Below, one piece after another: positions 7,892-20,780 of a stretch of 64,000 nt of DNA (position 1 is the first letter of the stretch; every line of letters starts with the position of its first letter). The notes beneath the pieces were generated by a model that was given only the letters and a program-made list of their open reading frames with translations, was not told the DNA's origin and did no database searches. The stretch comes from QHXN01 sp963785125 (GTDB lineage Bacteria > Acidobacteriota > Blastocatellia > Pyrinomonadales > Pyrinomonadaceae), in contig CAWATU010000005.1 of assembly GCA_963785125.1 (NCBI GenBank), positions 62,001 to 126,000 on the forward strand. Reading direction: 5' to 3'. Position numbers and translations under genes: made by a program.

Positions 7892-9178
7892 ATGAAGAAA
7901 CTACTTTCCACCTGCGCGCCCCTGTTGATGGCTACGACTCTCTTCTTCACAGGGTGTGACCGTAACACGTCGAACTTGCCCCGGTCGCAGACGACGCCGA
8001 GCCCGCAGGCCGCGTTGACGGTGCGCGAGGCCGACTCGCCGGCGGGCGCGGAGAGTCGCGAGCCGGAGCTGTTCACGGGGACGGACGGCCGCGTCATCCT
8101 GAGCTGGGTCGAGAAGAGGGGCGGGGAGACGTACGCGTTGCGCTTCGCCGTGCGCGACCCTTCGGGGTGGTCTGAGGCGCGCACCGTGGCGGAGGGCGAC
8201 GATTGGTTCGTCAACTGGGCCGACTTCCCTTCGGTCGTCGCGCTCGCCGACGGGTCGCTCGCCGCGCACTGGCTCGTGAAGAGCGGGGCGGGGACGTACG
8301 CCTACGACGTGAACGTCGCGCGGTCGAAGGACGGCGGGAAGACGTGGGGGCGTGCGGTCGTCCCGCACACGGACGGGACGCGAACCGAGCACGGGTTCGT
8401 CTCGCTGCTGCCGCTCGCAGACGGCCGTCTCGGCGCGGTGTGGGTGGACGGGCGCGCGTTGAAGGACTTGAAGGAGGGGCACGAAGAGGAGGGGTCGCCG
8501 CTGCCCTTCAGCATGCAGCTCCGCTACGCCGCGATTGACGAGGCGGGCAAACTCTCTGACGAGGCCGTGCTCGACGAGCGCATCTGCGAGTGCTGCCAGA
8601 CCTCTGCGGCGATGACCGCGGACGGGCCTCTCGCGGCCTACCGCGACCGTTCCGAAGAGGAGGTGCGCGACATACACTTCGTACGGCGGCAGTCGGGCAA
8701 CTGGAGCGCGCCGCGGCCCGTCCACGCCGACGGCTGGCGGGTGAAAGCCTGCCCGGTCAACGGGCCGCAGCTCGCGGCCGAAGGGCGGCGCGTGGCGCTC
8801 GCGTGGTTCACCGGCGAGGGTGATGCGCCGCGCGTACAGGTGGCATTCTCAAACGACGCGGGCGCGAGCTTCGGCCCGCCCGCGCGCGTGGACGACGGCG
8901 AGGCCATGGGGCGTGTGGACGTTCTGCTGCTGGCGGACGGGTCGGCGCTGGTCTGCTGGATGTCGGGCGGCGCAGAGGGCGGCGCGAACAAGGTCAGACG
9001 TGTCGCGCCCGACGGCACGCTCGGCCCCGTCGCGGTCATCGCGCAGACGGACGTGTCGCGCTCAAGCGGCTTCCCACGCATGGCGCGGCTCGGCGACACA
9101 GTCCTCTTCGCCTGGACGCAGTTCGGCAAGCCCTCGCGGGTGCGCACCGCCACCGCCGATGTCAGCGCCTTCAGATAA
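7892..9178 (+). CDS. Sialidase-like beta-propeller lipoprotein with CECC motif
   Basis: This 428-aa exported protein has a lipoprotein signal (LFFTGC, Cys near residue 22). The body contains repeated blocks of the type DGSLAAHWL, ADGRLGAVWV and DGSALVCWM that fit a BNR/sialidase-like propeller, but a sialidase active site is not evident. A cysteine cluster (RICECCQTSAAM, about residue 232) could bind metal. The next gene downstream is a P1B copper ATPase, followed by a cupredoxin, so a role in copper sensing or delivery is plausible. That link is inference from proximity and cysteines. Confidence 0.65.
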   Translation: MKKLLSTCAPLLMATTLFFTGCDRNTSNLPRSQTTPSPQAALTVREADSPAGAESREPELFTGTDGRVILSWVEKRGGETYALRFAVRDPSGWSEARTVAEGDDWFVNWADFPSVVALADGSLAAHWLVKSGAGTYAYDVNVARSKDGGKTWGRAVVPHTDGTRTEHGFVSLLPLADGRLGAVWVDGRALKDLKEGHEEEGSPLPFSMQLRYAAIDEAGKLSDEAVLDERICECCQTSAAMTADGPLAAYRDRSEEEVRDIHFVRRQSGNWSAPRPVHADGWRVKACPVNGPQLAAEGRRVALAWFTGEGDAPRVQVAFSNDAGASFGPPARVDDGEAMGRVDVLLLADGSALVCWMSGGAEGGANKVRRVAPDGTLGPVAVIAQTDVSRSSGFPRMARLGDTVLFAWTQFGKPSRVRTATADVSAFR

Positions 9179-9186
9179 GAGATTAA

Positions 9187-9257
9187 CCACCGCAGACACG
9201 AGAGGCACGGCTGGTTGAGCTATTCGGCTCCCAGCCGTGCCTCTCGTATCTCTGTGG
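9187..9257. repeat. Long hairpin between the CECC lipoprotein and copper ATPase genes
   Basis: A perfect 17-bp inverted repeat (9198-9214 with 9231-9247) extends imperfectly to CCAC/GTGG at both ends, around a 16-base loop. It follows the lipoprotein stop by 8 bases and may terminate that transcript, although no long T run follows. The CCGCAGAnACACGAGAGGC-type sequence differs from the heptamer arms elsewhere. Confidence 0.7.
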
Positions 9258-9408
9258 CGAACATTACTGACACACCCAACCACAAACAGTTATGAAAACC
9301 TCGTACACGTAGGATGACTCTTTTAGACGAGTACAGGGTTTATACTTGACGCATCTAATGACAAAGGGCGAGGCGAGAGCCGACGCGGGATGTGAAGGGA
9401 GTTAGAGA

Positions 9409-11765
<2,357 letters not shown>

Positions 11766-11769
<4 letters not shown>

Positions 11770-12143
11770 GCACGACGCAGATCATCGTGACGCTCGTCGG
11801 CTTCGGAATCATCGGCTGGATCGTCTGGTACTTCTGGCTCTGGAAGGGCGAGTCGGTTGCAGCGGCGGCAGGCGCGGGCGGGATGCAGGTGGTGGACGTG
11901 ACGGTCAGGGGCGGCTACCAGCCCGCGTCCATCACGGCCGAGGCCGGGCGGCCCCTGCGTCTGAACTTCACGCGGCGCGAGGCTTCGCTCTGCGGCGAGG
12001 AGGTCGTGCTCCCGGACTTCGGCCGGCGCGCGCACCTGCCCGAGAACCAGCCCGTCGCGGTCGAAATTCTCCCGCGCGAGCCCGGCGAATACGAGTTCAC
12101 CTGCGGCATGAACATGTACAAGGGCAAGCTCATCGTGAGGTAA
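11766..12143 (+). CDS. Membrane-anchored cupredoxin-domain protein
   Basis: This protein of about 125 aa has one N-terminal transmembrane helix (residues 6-28) and a C-terminal cupredoxin-like domain. Likely copper ligands lie in FGRRAHLPEN and FTCGMNMYKG near the end (a Cys/Met pair), plus Cys in REASLCGEE. Its ATG overlaps the stop of the copper ATPase (ATGA), so the two are translationally coupled. A role in handing copper to or from the pump in the periplasm is likely. Confidence 0.82.
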
Positions 12144-12144
12144 G

Positions 12145-12218
12145 AAAAGGACTGAGGACTGAGTGATGAGAAGCACCTTGCCTTCCACTCAGTCCTCAGT
12201 CCTCATCACTCAGTCCTT

Positions 12219-12222
<4 letters not shown>
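12145..12222. repeat. GGACTGA-family heptamer palindrome, probable bidirectional terminator
   Basis: Units GGACTGA GGACTGA GTGATGA are answered by CTCAGTCCTCAGTCC and CATCACTCAGTCC. The outer ends are A-run and T-run (AAAAGG/CCTTTT), so the hairpin could terminate transcription from both convergent genes (cupredoxin and kynureninase). Related copies lie at 16129 and 29821. Confidence 0.82.
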
Positions 12223-13421
<1,199 letters not shown>

Positions 13422-13455
13422 CCTCCGTCCTCAGTTCTGCAAACTTGCCGCGTCG

Positions 13456-13674
13456 TCACGCGCGCTTCCTCATCTTGTCTTTCAACTCCGGGTGGCGCGC
13501 GAGGAAGCCGCCGCGCTTCATCTTGTAGCGTCCCGGCTTAAGGGTCTCGTCTTCCGTCATCCCGGCCTCTATGTCGCGCCGGTAATCTTCTTCCGAGACT
13601 TCGATGACAACGTTCTCCCCGTCGTCCTCGACCACGGAAAAGACGAACGGTCTAGCGGGTTTCTGCTCGCTCAT
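13456..13674 (-). CDS. Putative antitoxin partner of BrnT
   Basis: This 72-aa acidic/basic protein starts MSEQKPARPFVFSVVEDD and ends in a basic tail (KRGGFLARHPELKDKMRKRA). It is downstream of the BrnT-like toxin and overlaps it by 23 bases, which implies translational coupling. It does not show the ribbon-helix-helix pattern of a standard BrnA antitoxin, so it may be a different antitoxin family paired with BrnT. Function is inferred only from the arrangement. Confidence 0.6.
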   Translation of the reverse strand: MSEQKPARPFVFSVVEDDGENVVIEVSEEDYRRDIEAGMTEDETLKPGRYKMKRGGFLARHPELKDKMRKRA

Positions 13675-13933
13675 AAAATTTATGCTCCGACTTGTCGGCC
13701 TTTCGCGCGGAGATAATACGCACTGCGTCGTCCGCGCGCTCGGCGTAAACCACGTAGAGCAGCCGCCGGCTCGACAGGCCGATAATGAAGAATCGGGCCT
13801 CCGCGTCTGAGTGCGCAGGGTCGTAGTCCTGAAGCGCATTCGGGTCGTAGAAGACCTCCGTCGCCTCGCCGAAGCTAACGCCGTGCTTTTGAACGTTGGC
13901 GGCTGCCTTCGTATCGTCCCACTCGAATCTCAC
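13652..13933 (-). CDS. BrnT-family toxin (RelE-like ribonuclease)
   Basis: This 93-aa protein starts at a GTG with MRFEWDDTKAAANVQKHGVS and continues with FGEATEVFYDP, RFFIIGLSSRRLLYVVYAER and RIISARKADKSEHKFYE. These are the hallmark segments of BrnT toxins, which inhibit translation by RNA cleavage. In the standard BrnTA operon the toxin comes first, as it does here. The overlapping downstream gene is therefore expected to be the neutralising partner. Confidence 0.88.
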   Translation of the reverse strand: MRFEWDDTKAAANVQKHGVSFGEATEVFYDPNALQDYDPAHSDAEARFFIIGLSSRRLLYVVYAERADDAVRIISARKADKSEHKFYERAETR

Positions 13934-14045
13934 GTGACCGGACGCAGCCTCTCGTGGATAAGCTTAAAGGGAGTAGCGTTGGCGGACGCGGGTTAAGTAT
14001 AGCCGCGGGGAGTTTGAACCGCTACTTTGGCGGGGAGGGGAGGTG

Positions 14046-14492
14046 TTATTCGTCGCGAAGGACGCGGCCGATTTCGCGGTCGGCATCGACGGGGAATTTG
14101 CGGAAGGCGTTGGAGGGGGCCTTGAGGTTGTAGGCGGCGAGTCGGCGGTTGAGGTCGGCGACCTGGCGGCGGAAGTCTTCGGTGGCGCGGCGCCAGTCGG
14201 CCTCGGCGCGGGCGGCGGCGCGGCGCGACTTCATGCTCTCGCGGTAGGCGTTGCGCGAGCGCAGGAGGTCTGCGCGCGCACCGTCGAGCGTCGCGGAGAG
14301 TTCCTCGCCGTCCTTGATCCAGGGGAGCGCGAGCAGGTTGTTCTTGAAGATGCGGAAGGTCGTGCGCGCCACCTGCCCGGCGATGAAGTCTGCGCTGCCG
14401 CGCGCCAGTTTCGGCGCCGCGGACGCCGCCCCCGGCGTCCCGCGCCGCAGGCCGCCCCTGAATATCCAGCCCAAAAACTCTTCCCACTTCAT
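14046..14492 (-). CDS. Hypothetical coiled-coil protein
   Basis: This 148-aa protein is not recognised. It starts MKWEEFLGWIFRGGL and has a C-terminal half rich in Arg, Ala and Glu (about 70-125) that predicts a long helix or coiled coil, ending in NLKAPSNAFRKFPVD. There is no signal peptide. It stands alone between the toxin pair and the divergent reductase gene. A long antisense frame over this stretch is a GC-skew artefact. Confidence 0.6.
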   Translation of the reverse strand: MKWEEFLGWIFRGGLRRGTPGAASAAPKLARGSADFIAGQVARTTFRIFKNNLLALPWIKDGEELSATLDGARADLLRSRNAYRESMKSRRAAARAEADWRRATEDFRRQVADLNRRLAAYNLKAPSNAFRKFPVDADREIGRVLRDE

Positions 14493-14654
14493 GTACTAAA
14501 TCCTCTCGGCGCCGCGCGCCCCGAGCCCTTCCTGCCAGCGCCTTACGACCGGGCGGGGGGCAGGGTTTCTGCTTTTATGGCAATGGCTTCAAGAACAATT
14601 AAGCACAAGCTGACTGCCGACCGCGCGCCTGTTACACTCAAACCCTCGAAACCT

Positions 14655-16127
<1,473 letters not shown>

Positions 16128-16128
16128 A

Positions 16129-16196
16129 GAAGGACTGAGTGCTGAGTGATAAGAAGGCATCTTCAACTCAGTCCTCAGTCCTCAGTCCTTCTTCCT
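16129..16196. repeat. GGACTGA-family heptamer palindrome
   Basis: GGACTGA GTGCTGA GTGATAA is followed by a loop containing AAGGCATCTTC and then CTCAGTCCTCAGTCCTCAGTCC. It separates the convergent reductase and the 185-aa secreted protein genes. The loop sequence is shared with the copy at 29821. Confidence 0.8.
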
Positions 16197-16753
16197 CATC
16201 TCTCTCCGCGGGCGTTCCGGAAGGCTTTGATGAAATCGCCGGTGGCATCTTCGGGGTTCTTGGCCTCGCCTTCGGACTCCCAGACGACGCGCGGGGTGCG
16301 GTCGGCGCCGATAGCGATGACGAAGAGCTTGCCCCAGACGAACGGGTCGTCGGGGATGGCCGAGCGGCGCTGCCCCGTCACCTTGAAGACGAGGACGAGG
16401 TCGGCGTCCGCAATCTCTTCGACGGCGGTCGAACTCCTGTACTTGCGTATGTACTTGTTGATTTTCTCGGCCACGCGTCGTGCGGCCGCGTCGTGCGGCC
16501 GCGGCGCGCGGCCGTCGAGCGCGCGCCGGTAGTCCTCCAAAGCGACCAGCGCCGGGTCGCGCGCGTCCACCACCAGCGCGCGCGACACCAGCAGCGCGAT
16601 TCGTCTCAGGCCCTGCACGCCTTCGAGCCTGCCGCGCGGCACGGACCTGTCACGCGTGTACGGCCGCTGGCGCGCGGCGGCGCGCGGCAACCCGGCGCCG
16701 ATGAGCAGCGCAAAGCAGAGGAGCGCGCGGAGTGCTTGAGCAGTTCTCTTCAC
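16196..16753 (-). CDS. Exported hypothetical protein
   Basis: This protein of about 185 aa starts with GTG at 16753 and a signal peptide (KRTAQALRALLCFALLIGAG). The mature part is mixed alpha/beta with ADADLVLVFKVTG, DDPFVWGKLFVIAIG and WESEGEAKNPEDATGDFIKA. The pattern resembles envelope proteins of unknown role with a TolB-N-like or DUF4136-like fold, but I cannot assign it. It begins 9 bases after the stop of the FAD monooxygenase and is probably co-transcribed with it. Confidence 0.6.
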   Translation of the reverse strand: MKRTAQALRALLCFALLIGAGLPRAAARQRPYTRDRSVPRGRLEGVQGLRRIALLVSRALVVDARDPALVALEDYRRALDGRAPRPHDAAARRVAEKINKYIRKYRSSTAVEEIADADLVLVFKVTGQRRSAIPDDPFVWGKLFVIAIGADRTPRVVWESEGEAKNPEDATGDFIKAFRNARGER

Positions 16754-16761
16754 GGCGAATC

Positions 16762-17898
16762 TTATACGGCGCGTGCGGCCGCCTCCTCGCAGGCGGCGAT
16801 GAAGTCCGGGTCGCGGCGCCGCAGGCTCTCGCGGTCTACGCGCGTGCTGCGCGTCATCAGGCTGTAGGCGAAGGGCAAAGGCTCCAGACGGACGTGCTCG
16901 CGCGCGCGCTCGAACCAGACGCGGCTCTCGTCGGCGGCGCGCTGGTACTCTTCGACCACGGGGCGCCGCTCGCGCTCGAACGCTTCGAGCGCCGCGGGCA
17001 CGCCCGCCCCCGCGGCGAGATGTCGGAACAGCGTGATGGAGTCCTCGATGGCGAGCTTCGTCCCCGAGCCGATGGAGAAGTGCGCCGTGTGCAGCGCGTC
17101 GCCGAGCAGGACGACGTTGCAACAACTCCAACGCGCGTTCTTCACTAAGAGGAAATTTATCCAGCGCGAGTTGTTCGACAGCAGTTCTTCGCCTTCGAGG
17201 TCGCGCGCGAAGACGCCTTCGAGATAGACGCGCGACTCCGCGTCCGTCATCCGTTCGAGCCCCGCGCGCCGCCAAGTCTCCTCGTCGCACTCGACGATGA
17301 AGGTGCTCAGTTCTTTGCTGAACTTATATGAGTGCGCGGCGAAGACGCCCGCCTCCGTCTCGCGGAAGGTGAGCGTCAGCCCGTGGAAGAGTCGGCGCGT
17401 GCCGTACCAGATGTACTTGTTGCGCCCTTCGGCGAGCGTCGGGCGGAACTCCGCGGCGTAGCGCTCGCGCACGAGGCTCCCGACGCCGTCCGCGCCGACG
17501 AGCAGGTCGCACCCTTCGGCCAGCGCGCCCACGTCTTCGACCGTCTCGTTGAAGCGCAAGTCCACGCCCAACTCCGCGCACCGCTCTTGCAGGATGTTCA
17601 GAAGCCTGATGCGCGCCACGCCCGAGAAGTCGTTGCCGCGGACGCTGACCTTCGTATCGCGCAGGACGACATCCACGTTCTCCCACGTCTCGAAGCTCTC
17701 CGTGATGCGCCGGTGCGAGACCTCGTCGGCCTCACGCAGGTTCCTGAGCGTCCGCCCCGAGAAGACGACGCCCCAACCGAACGTCGCCCCCGGCGGGTTC
17801 CGCTCGTACACAGTGACCTCGCGCGCCACCCCGTGCCGCTTCAACAGCAGCGCCAGGTACAGCCCCGCCGGCCCTCCGCCGATGACGTTGATACGCAT
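16762..17898 (-). CDS. FAD-dependent monooxygenase of the salicylyl-CoA 5-hydroxylase / 2-aminobenzoyl-CoA monooxygenase type
   Basis: This 378-aa aromatic-ring hydroxylase has a dinucleotide-binding motif VIGGGPAGLYLALLLK at the N-terminus and GDALHTAHFSIGSGTKLAIE near 280. The segment NKYIWYGTRRLFHGLTLTF and FIVECDEETWRRAG are typical of the N-terminal half of the bifunctional salicylyl-CoA/anthraniloyl-CoA enzyme, and the length equals that half exactly. In Azoarcus evansii the monooxygenase is fused to an Old Yellow Enzyme reductase; here it is a free-standing gene. It is part of the minus-strand catabolic run, 110 bases after the acyl-CoA dehydrogenase. It probably adds oxygen to anthraniloyl-CoA. 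A kynurenine 3-monooxygenase role is less likely on length and motifs. Confidence 0.85.
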   Translation of the reverse strand: MRINVIGGGPAGLYLALLLKRHGVAREVTVYERNPPGATFGWGVVFSGRTLRNLREADEVSHRRITESFETWENVDVVLRDTKVSVRGNDFSGVARIRLLNILQERCAELGVDLRFNETVEDVGALAEGCDLLVGADGVGSLVRERYAAEFRPTLAEGRNKYIWYGTRRLFHGLTLTFRETEAGVFAAHSYKFSKELSTFIVECDEETWRRAGLERMTDAESRVYLEGVFARDLEGEELLSNNSRWINFLLVKNARWSCCNVVLLGDALHTAHFSIGSGTKLAIEDSITLFRHLAAGAGVPAALEAFERERRPVVEEYQRAADESRVWFERAREHVRLEPLPFAYSLMTRSTRVDRESLRRRDPDFIAACEEAAARAV

Positions 17899-17902
17899 AA
17901 GA

Positions 17903-18012
17903 AATAGTAGGCAGTAGGCAGTCGAAGAAACCTCTGTAAAGAACCGTCAGGGTAAAAGGTCGGCACGCGTAACGCGGAGCGTACTGCCTCCTGCCATCTG
18001 CCTCCTGCCTAT
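17903..18012. repeat. GCAGTAG-family heptamer palindrome element (reverse orientation)
   Basis: The left arm AGTAGGCAGTAGGCAGTC and the right arm CTGCCTCCTGCCATCTGCC frame a core. The reverse complement of that core (GGCAGTACGCTCCGCGT...ACGC) matches the core of the element at 50820-50944. The stop TAG of the acyl-CoA dehydrogenase lies inside the right arm, and the left arm ends about 7 bases from the monooxygenase start. Confidence 0.8.
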
Positions 18013-19181
18013 TCCTTCAACATCTCCCTCGCGATGATGAGTTTCTGAATCTCGCTGGTGCCTTCATAGATGCGGAGGGCGCGGACATCGCGGTAGAGGC
18101 GCTCGACCGTGTTGCCGCGGACGAGGCCGTAGCCGCCGTGTATCTGGACGGACTCGTCCACGATGCGCTGGGCCGCCTCGGTCGCGTAGAACTTCGCTTC
18201 GCTGGCGGCGCGCGTCAGAAGGTGTGGGGCGGCGGCCGAGTCCTTGAGGTGCGCGGCGCGGTAGACGAGCAGGCGCGCGGCGTCCAGCTCGGTCTGCATG
18301 ACGGCCAGCTTCTCCTGAATCAACTGGTGCATGGCCAGCGTGACGCCGAACTGGCGGCGGGCCTTCGCGTAGGCGACCGCCTCGTCGAGCGCGCGCCGCG
18401 CCATGCCGCAGGCGGCCGCGCCGACGCTGGCGCGGAACATGTCCATCGTCTGCATCGCTAACGCGAAGCCCTGCCCCTCTGCGCCGACGCGGTCTTCGGC
18501 CGGCACGCTCACGCCGTCGAACTCAAGCTCGCCGATGGGGTGCGCCGCGACCAACTCGGTGCGCGCGAGGACGCGGAAGCCGGGCATGCGCGCGCCGACG
18601 ATGAAGGCGGAGAGTTCGGCGCGGCCGTCGGAGCGCGTGCCCGTCCGCGCGAAGACCGTGTAGAAGTCGGCGAGCCCCGCGTTCGAGATGAAGCACTTGC
18701 GTCCCGTGATGACGTAAGAGTCGCCGTCGCGTCGCGCCTCGGTTTTGATGCTCGAAACATCGGAGCCGGCCTCGGGCTCGGTGAGGGCGAAGGCGGCGAT
18801 GGCACGGCCTTCGCGCGCGCGTCCGAGCCAGAAGTCTCGGACGTGTTCGGGCGCGGCCAGCGAGACGGCGTAGGTGCCGAGGCCCTGCATGACGAAGGCG
18901 AGGTCGGCGAGCGAAGAGTGATAGGCGAGCGCCTCGCGCACGACGCAGAGCGAGCGCGCGTCGAGCGGCGTGCCGTCGCCGCGCGCCACCGAGTAGCTCA
19001 GCAGGTCTGCCTGCGCGAGCAGCGCGAGCAGCGCGCGGAATGCCGCGTCCGAGTTCGGCCCCTCCTCCTCGCGCGCGAAGGGCTCGACCTCGCGCGCGGC
19101 GAAGTTCGCGACGCTCGCGGCGAGGCGCGCGTGCCCGTCGTCGAAAAAGGGTGTCTCGTCGATGAATCCGTCTCGCTGCAT
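18009..19181 (-). CDS. Acyl-CoA dehydrogenase
   Basis: This 390-aa flavoprotein oxidises acyl-CoA to enoyl-CoA and passes electrons to ETF. Signature 1 (AFALTEPEAGSDVSSIKTEA, followed by KCFISNAG) and signature 2 (QIHGGYGLVRGNTVERLYRD, then RIYEGTSEIQKLIIAREML with the catalytic Glu) are present. In this cluster it would act on the non-aromatic CoA thioester produced after ring hydroxylation and reduction, or on a later ring-opened acyl-CoA. The gene ends inside the repeat element. Spacing to the next upstream gene is 15 bases. Confidence 0.93.
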   Translation of the reverse strand: MQRDGFIDETPFFDDGHARLAASVANFAAREVEPFAREEEGPNSDAAFRALLALLAQADLLSYSVARGDGTPLDARSLCVVREALAYHSSLADLAFVMQGLGTYAVSLAAPEHVRDFWLGRAREGRAIAAFALTEPEAGSDVSSIKTEARRDGDSYVITGRKCFISNAGLADFYTVFARTGTRSDGRAELSAFIVGARMPGFRVLARTELVAAHPIGELEFDGVSVPAEDRVGAEGQGFALAMQTMDMFRASVGAAACGMARRALDEAVAYAKARRQFGVTLAMHQLIQEKLAVMQTELDAARLLVYRAAHLKDSAAAPHLLTRAASEAKFYATEAAQRIVDESVQIHGGYGLVRGNTVERLYRDVRALRIYEGTSEIQKLIIAREMLKE

Positions 19182-19196
19182 CTCGTTCGGCGTCCC

Positions 19197-19913
19197 TCAC
19201 TCGACGCGGATGATCTTGCCGCTCTTCTTATTGATGACGAGCGTCCTGCGCGGATTGTAAACCGGCCGCTCGCGGAACAGAACCGCGTCGCCGTCGAGTG
19301 CGGGCGGGTCGAAGGCGTGGAGGGGCTTCGGTTCGGCGCCGTGCTCGACTTCGAGGTCGTCGTACTGCCAGGCGTACTCGCCCGTGCGGAGGTCGAGCTT
19401 GCCCACGAGGCCCATGCCGGTCACGTAGAGGTTATGCCCGTCGCGCAGGGATTCACCAACATCTGAAGCGGGGATGCGCTGACGCCAGAGGCCGCGCATC
19501 GACGGCTGCTCAAGTCTCGTGACAAAGCCCAGGCCGATGTCCGCGACGGTAGTATGGAGGAGTAGCAGCAGGTCGCCCTCGAACTCGGAGTAGAAGAGTT
19601 TGTTGACCAACTCGCCGCTGTCGAGGCGCAGGTTGAAGCCGCGCGCCTTCTTACCCTTCGTCCGGCGACCGTTGCCGGTTTGCCTGATGTGGTAGGCGAA
19701 GCCTCTCAACTCGAACTCGAAGGCTTCGGGGTCGGGGGTCGCGTTGGTGTTGACGGCCCGGGCCTCCCGAAAGACTTTTGCAAGCTCAGGCATCGGCGCG
19801 GGCTGCGCCTCCTGCGCGGAGGCTGCGCGGATGGAGCAGCGCGAGAGCGCGGACGCTCCGGCCGAGACGAGCGCGAGGCTCAACAACGCTGCTGAGAACT
19901 TCCGGCGGTTCAT
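19197..19913 (-). CDS. Exported hypothetical protein, PQQ-propeller-like C-terminus
   Basis: This protein of about 238 aa starts at ATG 19913, overlapping the enoyl-CoA hydratase stop (ATGA). The N-terminus NRRKFSAALLSLALVSAG looks like a Tat or Sec signal (twin Arg). The C-terminal part (VGKLDLRTGEYAWQYDDLE, VINKKSGKIIRVE) resembles single blades of PQQ-like beta-propellers. A catabolic role is not obvious; it may be a passenger in the operon. A continuous frame makes it appear fused to the upstream hydratase, but that is the result of a frameshift. Confidence 0.6.
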   Translation of the reverse strand: MNRRKFSAALLSLALVSAGASALSRCSIRAASAQEAQPAPMPELAKVFREARAVNTNATPDPEAFEFELRGFAYHIRQTGNGRRTKGKKARGFNLRLDSGELVNKLFYSEFEGDLLLLLHTTVADIGLGFVTRLEQPSMRGLWRQRIPASDVGESLRDGHNLYVTGMGLVGKLDLRTGEYAWQYDDLEVEHGAEPKPLHAFDPPALDGDAVLFRERPVYNPRRTLVINKKSGKIIRVE

Positions 19914-20723
19914 CCTTCGTCGTCGTGCGCGCCGCCGAAGCGGGGCTCGCGCTTCTCGTTGAAGGCGCGGAAGGCTTCCGAATAGTCGGGGTGCTGCATG
20001 CAGACGGCCTGCGCCTGCGCCTCCAGTTCGAGCGCCGTGTCGAACGAGAATGTCCATCTCGCGGTTGAGCATCTCCTTCGTCACCGCGAGCGCGAACGAA
20101 GGCCCGCGCGCGAGGCGCTCGGCTAAGCTGAGCGTCTCGGCTTCGAGCTGTTCCGGCCGCACGACCCGGTTGTAGAGGCCGCAGGCGAGCGCCTCGTCGG
20201 CCGTGATGAAGTCGCCGGTGTAGAGCAACTCCGTCGCCTTCGAGAGGCCGACGAGCCGCGGCAGCAGGTGCGCCGCGCCCATGTCCGCGCCCGACAAGCC
20301 CACCTTCACAAAGAGAAACGCGATGCGCGCCTCGGTCGAGGCGACGCGCAGGTCTGCGGCGAGCGCGATGCACGCGCCCGCGCCGGCCGTCGTGCCGTTC
20401 AAGCTCGCGATGACGGGCTTGCGCAGGCGCCTGATGTTACGCACCAACTCGCACGTCAGACGCGTGAACTCCAACAAACCTTCGGCGTCGCGCCCCTGCA
20501 ACTCGCCGATGATGTCGCGCACGTCGCCGCCCGAGCAGAACGCGCGCCCTTCGCCCGTTACGACGACCGCGCGCACCTCCCGCTCGTGTTCGAGCGCCGC
20601 GAACGCTCCGGTCAACTCCTGATAGACCTCGAACGTCAACGCGTTCAAACGCTCCGGCCGGTTCAGGCGCATCCACGCGACGCCCCCGCGCACTTCGTAG
20701 AGGAATGATTTTGGTTGAAGCAT
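19910..20723 (-). pseudogene. Enoyl-CoA hydratase/isomerase, one frameshift near the C-terminus
   Basis: This crotonase-fold enzyme hydrates enoyl-CoA. The first ~225 residues are normal, with VVVTGEGRAFCSGGDVRDI, the oxyanion-hole loop, NGTTAGAGACIALAADLRVA and KVGLSGADMGAAHLLPRLVG. At about 20048-20052 the frame changes. Deleting one base in the AA/TT pair restores a normal tail (SFDTALELEAQAQAV...HPDYSEAFRAFNEKREPRF) that ends exactly at TGA 19910-19912, overlapping the next ATG. Without the correction the frame runs on into the following gene to give a false 508-aa fusion. The first of three crotonase genes here; an indel error is likely. Confidence 0.85.
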
Positions 20724-20737
20724 ATGTGTCGGGTGCT

Positions 20738-20776
20738 GACGATGGACGATGAAAGCTCTGGCCGTCGTCCATCGTC
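20738..20776. repeat. GACGATG heptamer palindrome
   Basis: Arms GACGATGGACGA (20738-20749) and TCGTCCATCGTC (20765-20776) are perfectly inverted around a 15-base loop. It lies between the Rid-family gene stop and the hydratase start, on the shared minus-strand transcript. Confidence 0.75.
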
Positions 20777-20780
20777 TTCC

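Noticed and set aside
8580..8605. Selenoprotein suspected from the Cys cluster near a tRNA-Sec
   Set aside because: The CECC codons are ordinary Cys codons, no in-frame TGA lies in the gene, and the tRNA is 15 kb away.
14043..14654. N-terminal extension of the Old Yellow Enzyme to 694 aa
   Set aside because: The extra part is antisense to the 148-aa coiled-coil gene, has no homology to the family and is a high-GC open frame.
16762..17898. Kynurenine 3-monooxygenase
   Set aside because: Length (378 aa) and the segments around NKYIWYGTRR and VECDEETW fit the salicylyl-CoA/anthraniloyl-CoA type; 3-hydroxyanthranilate pathway genes are absent.
19197..20723. A 508-aa fusion of enoyl-CoA hydratase with a secreted protein
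   Set aside because: One-base correction near 20050 restores the normal hydratase end, and its stop overlaps an ATG followed by a signal peptide. The fusion is the product of a frameshift.
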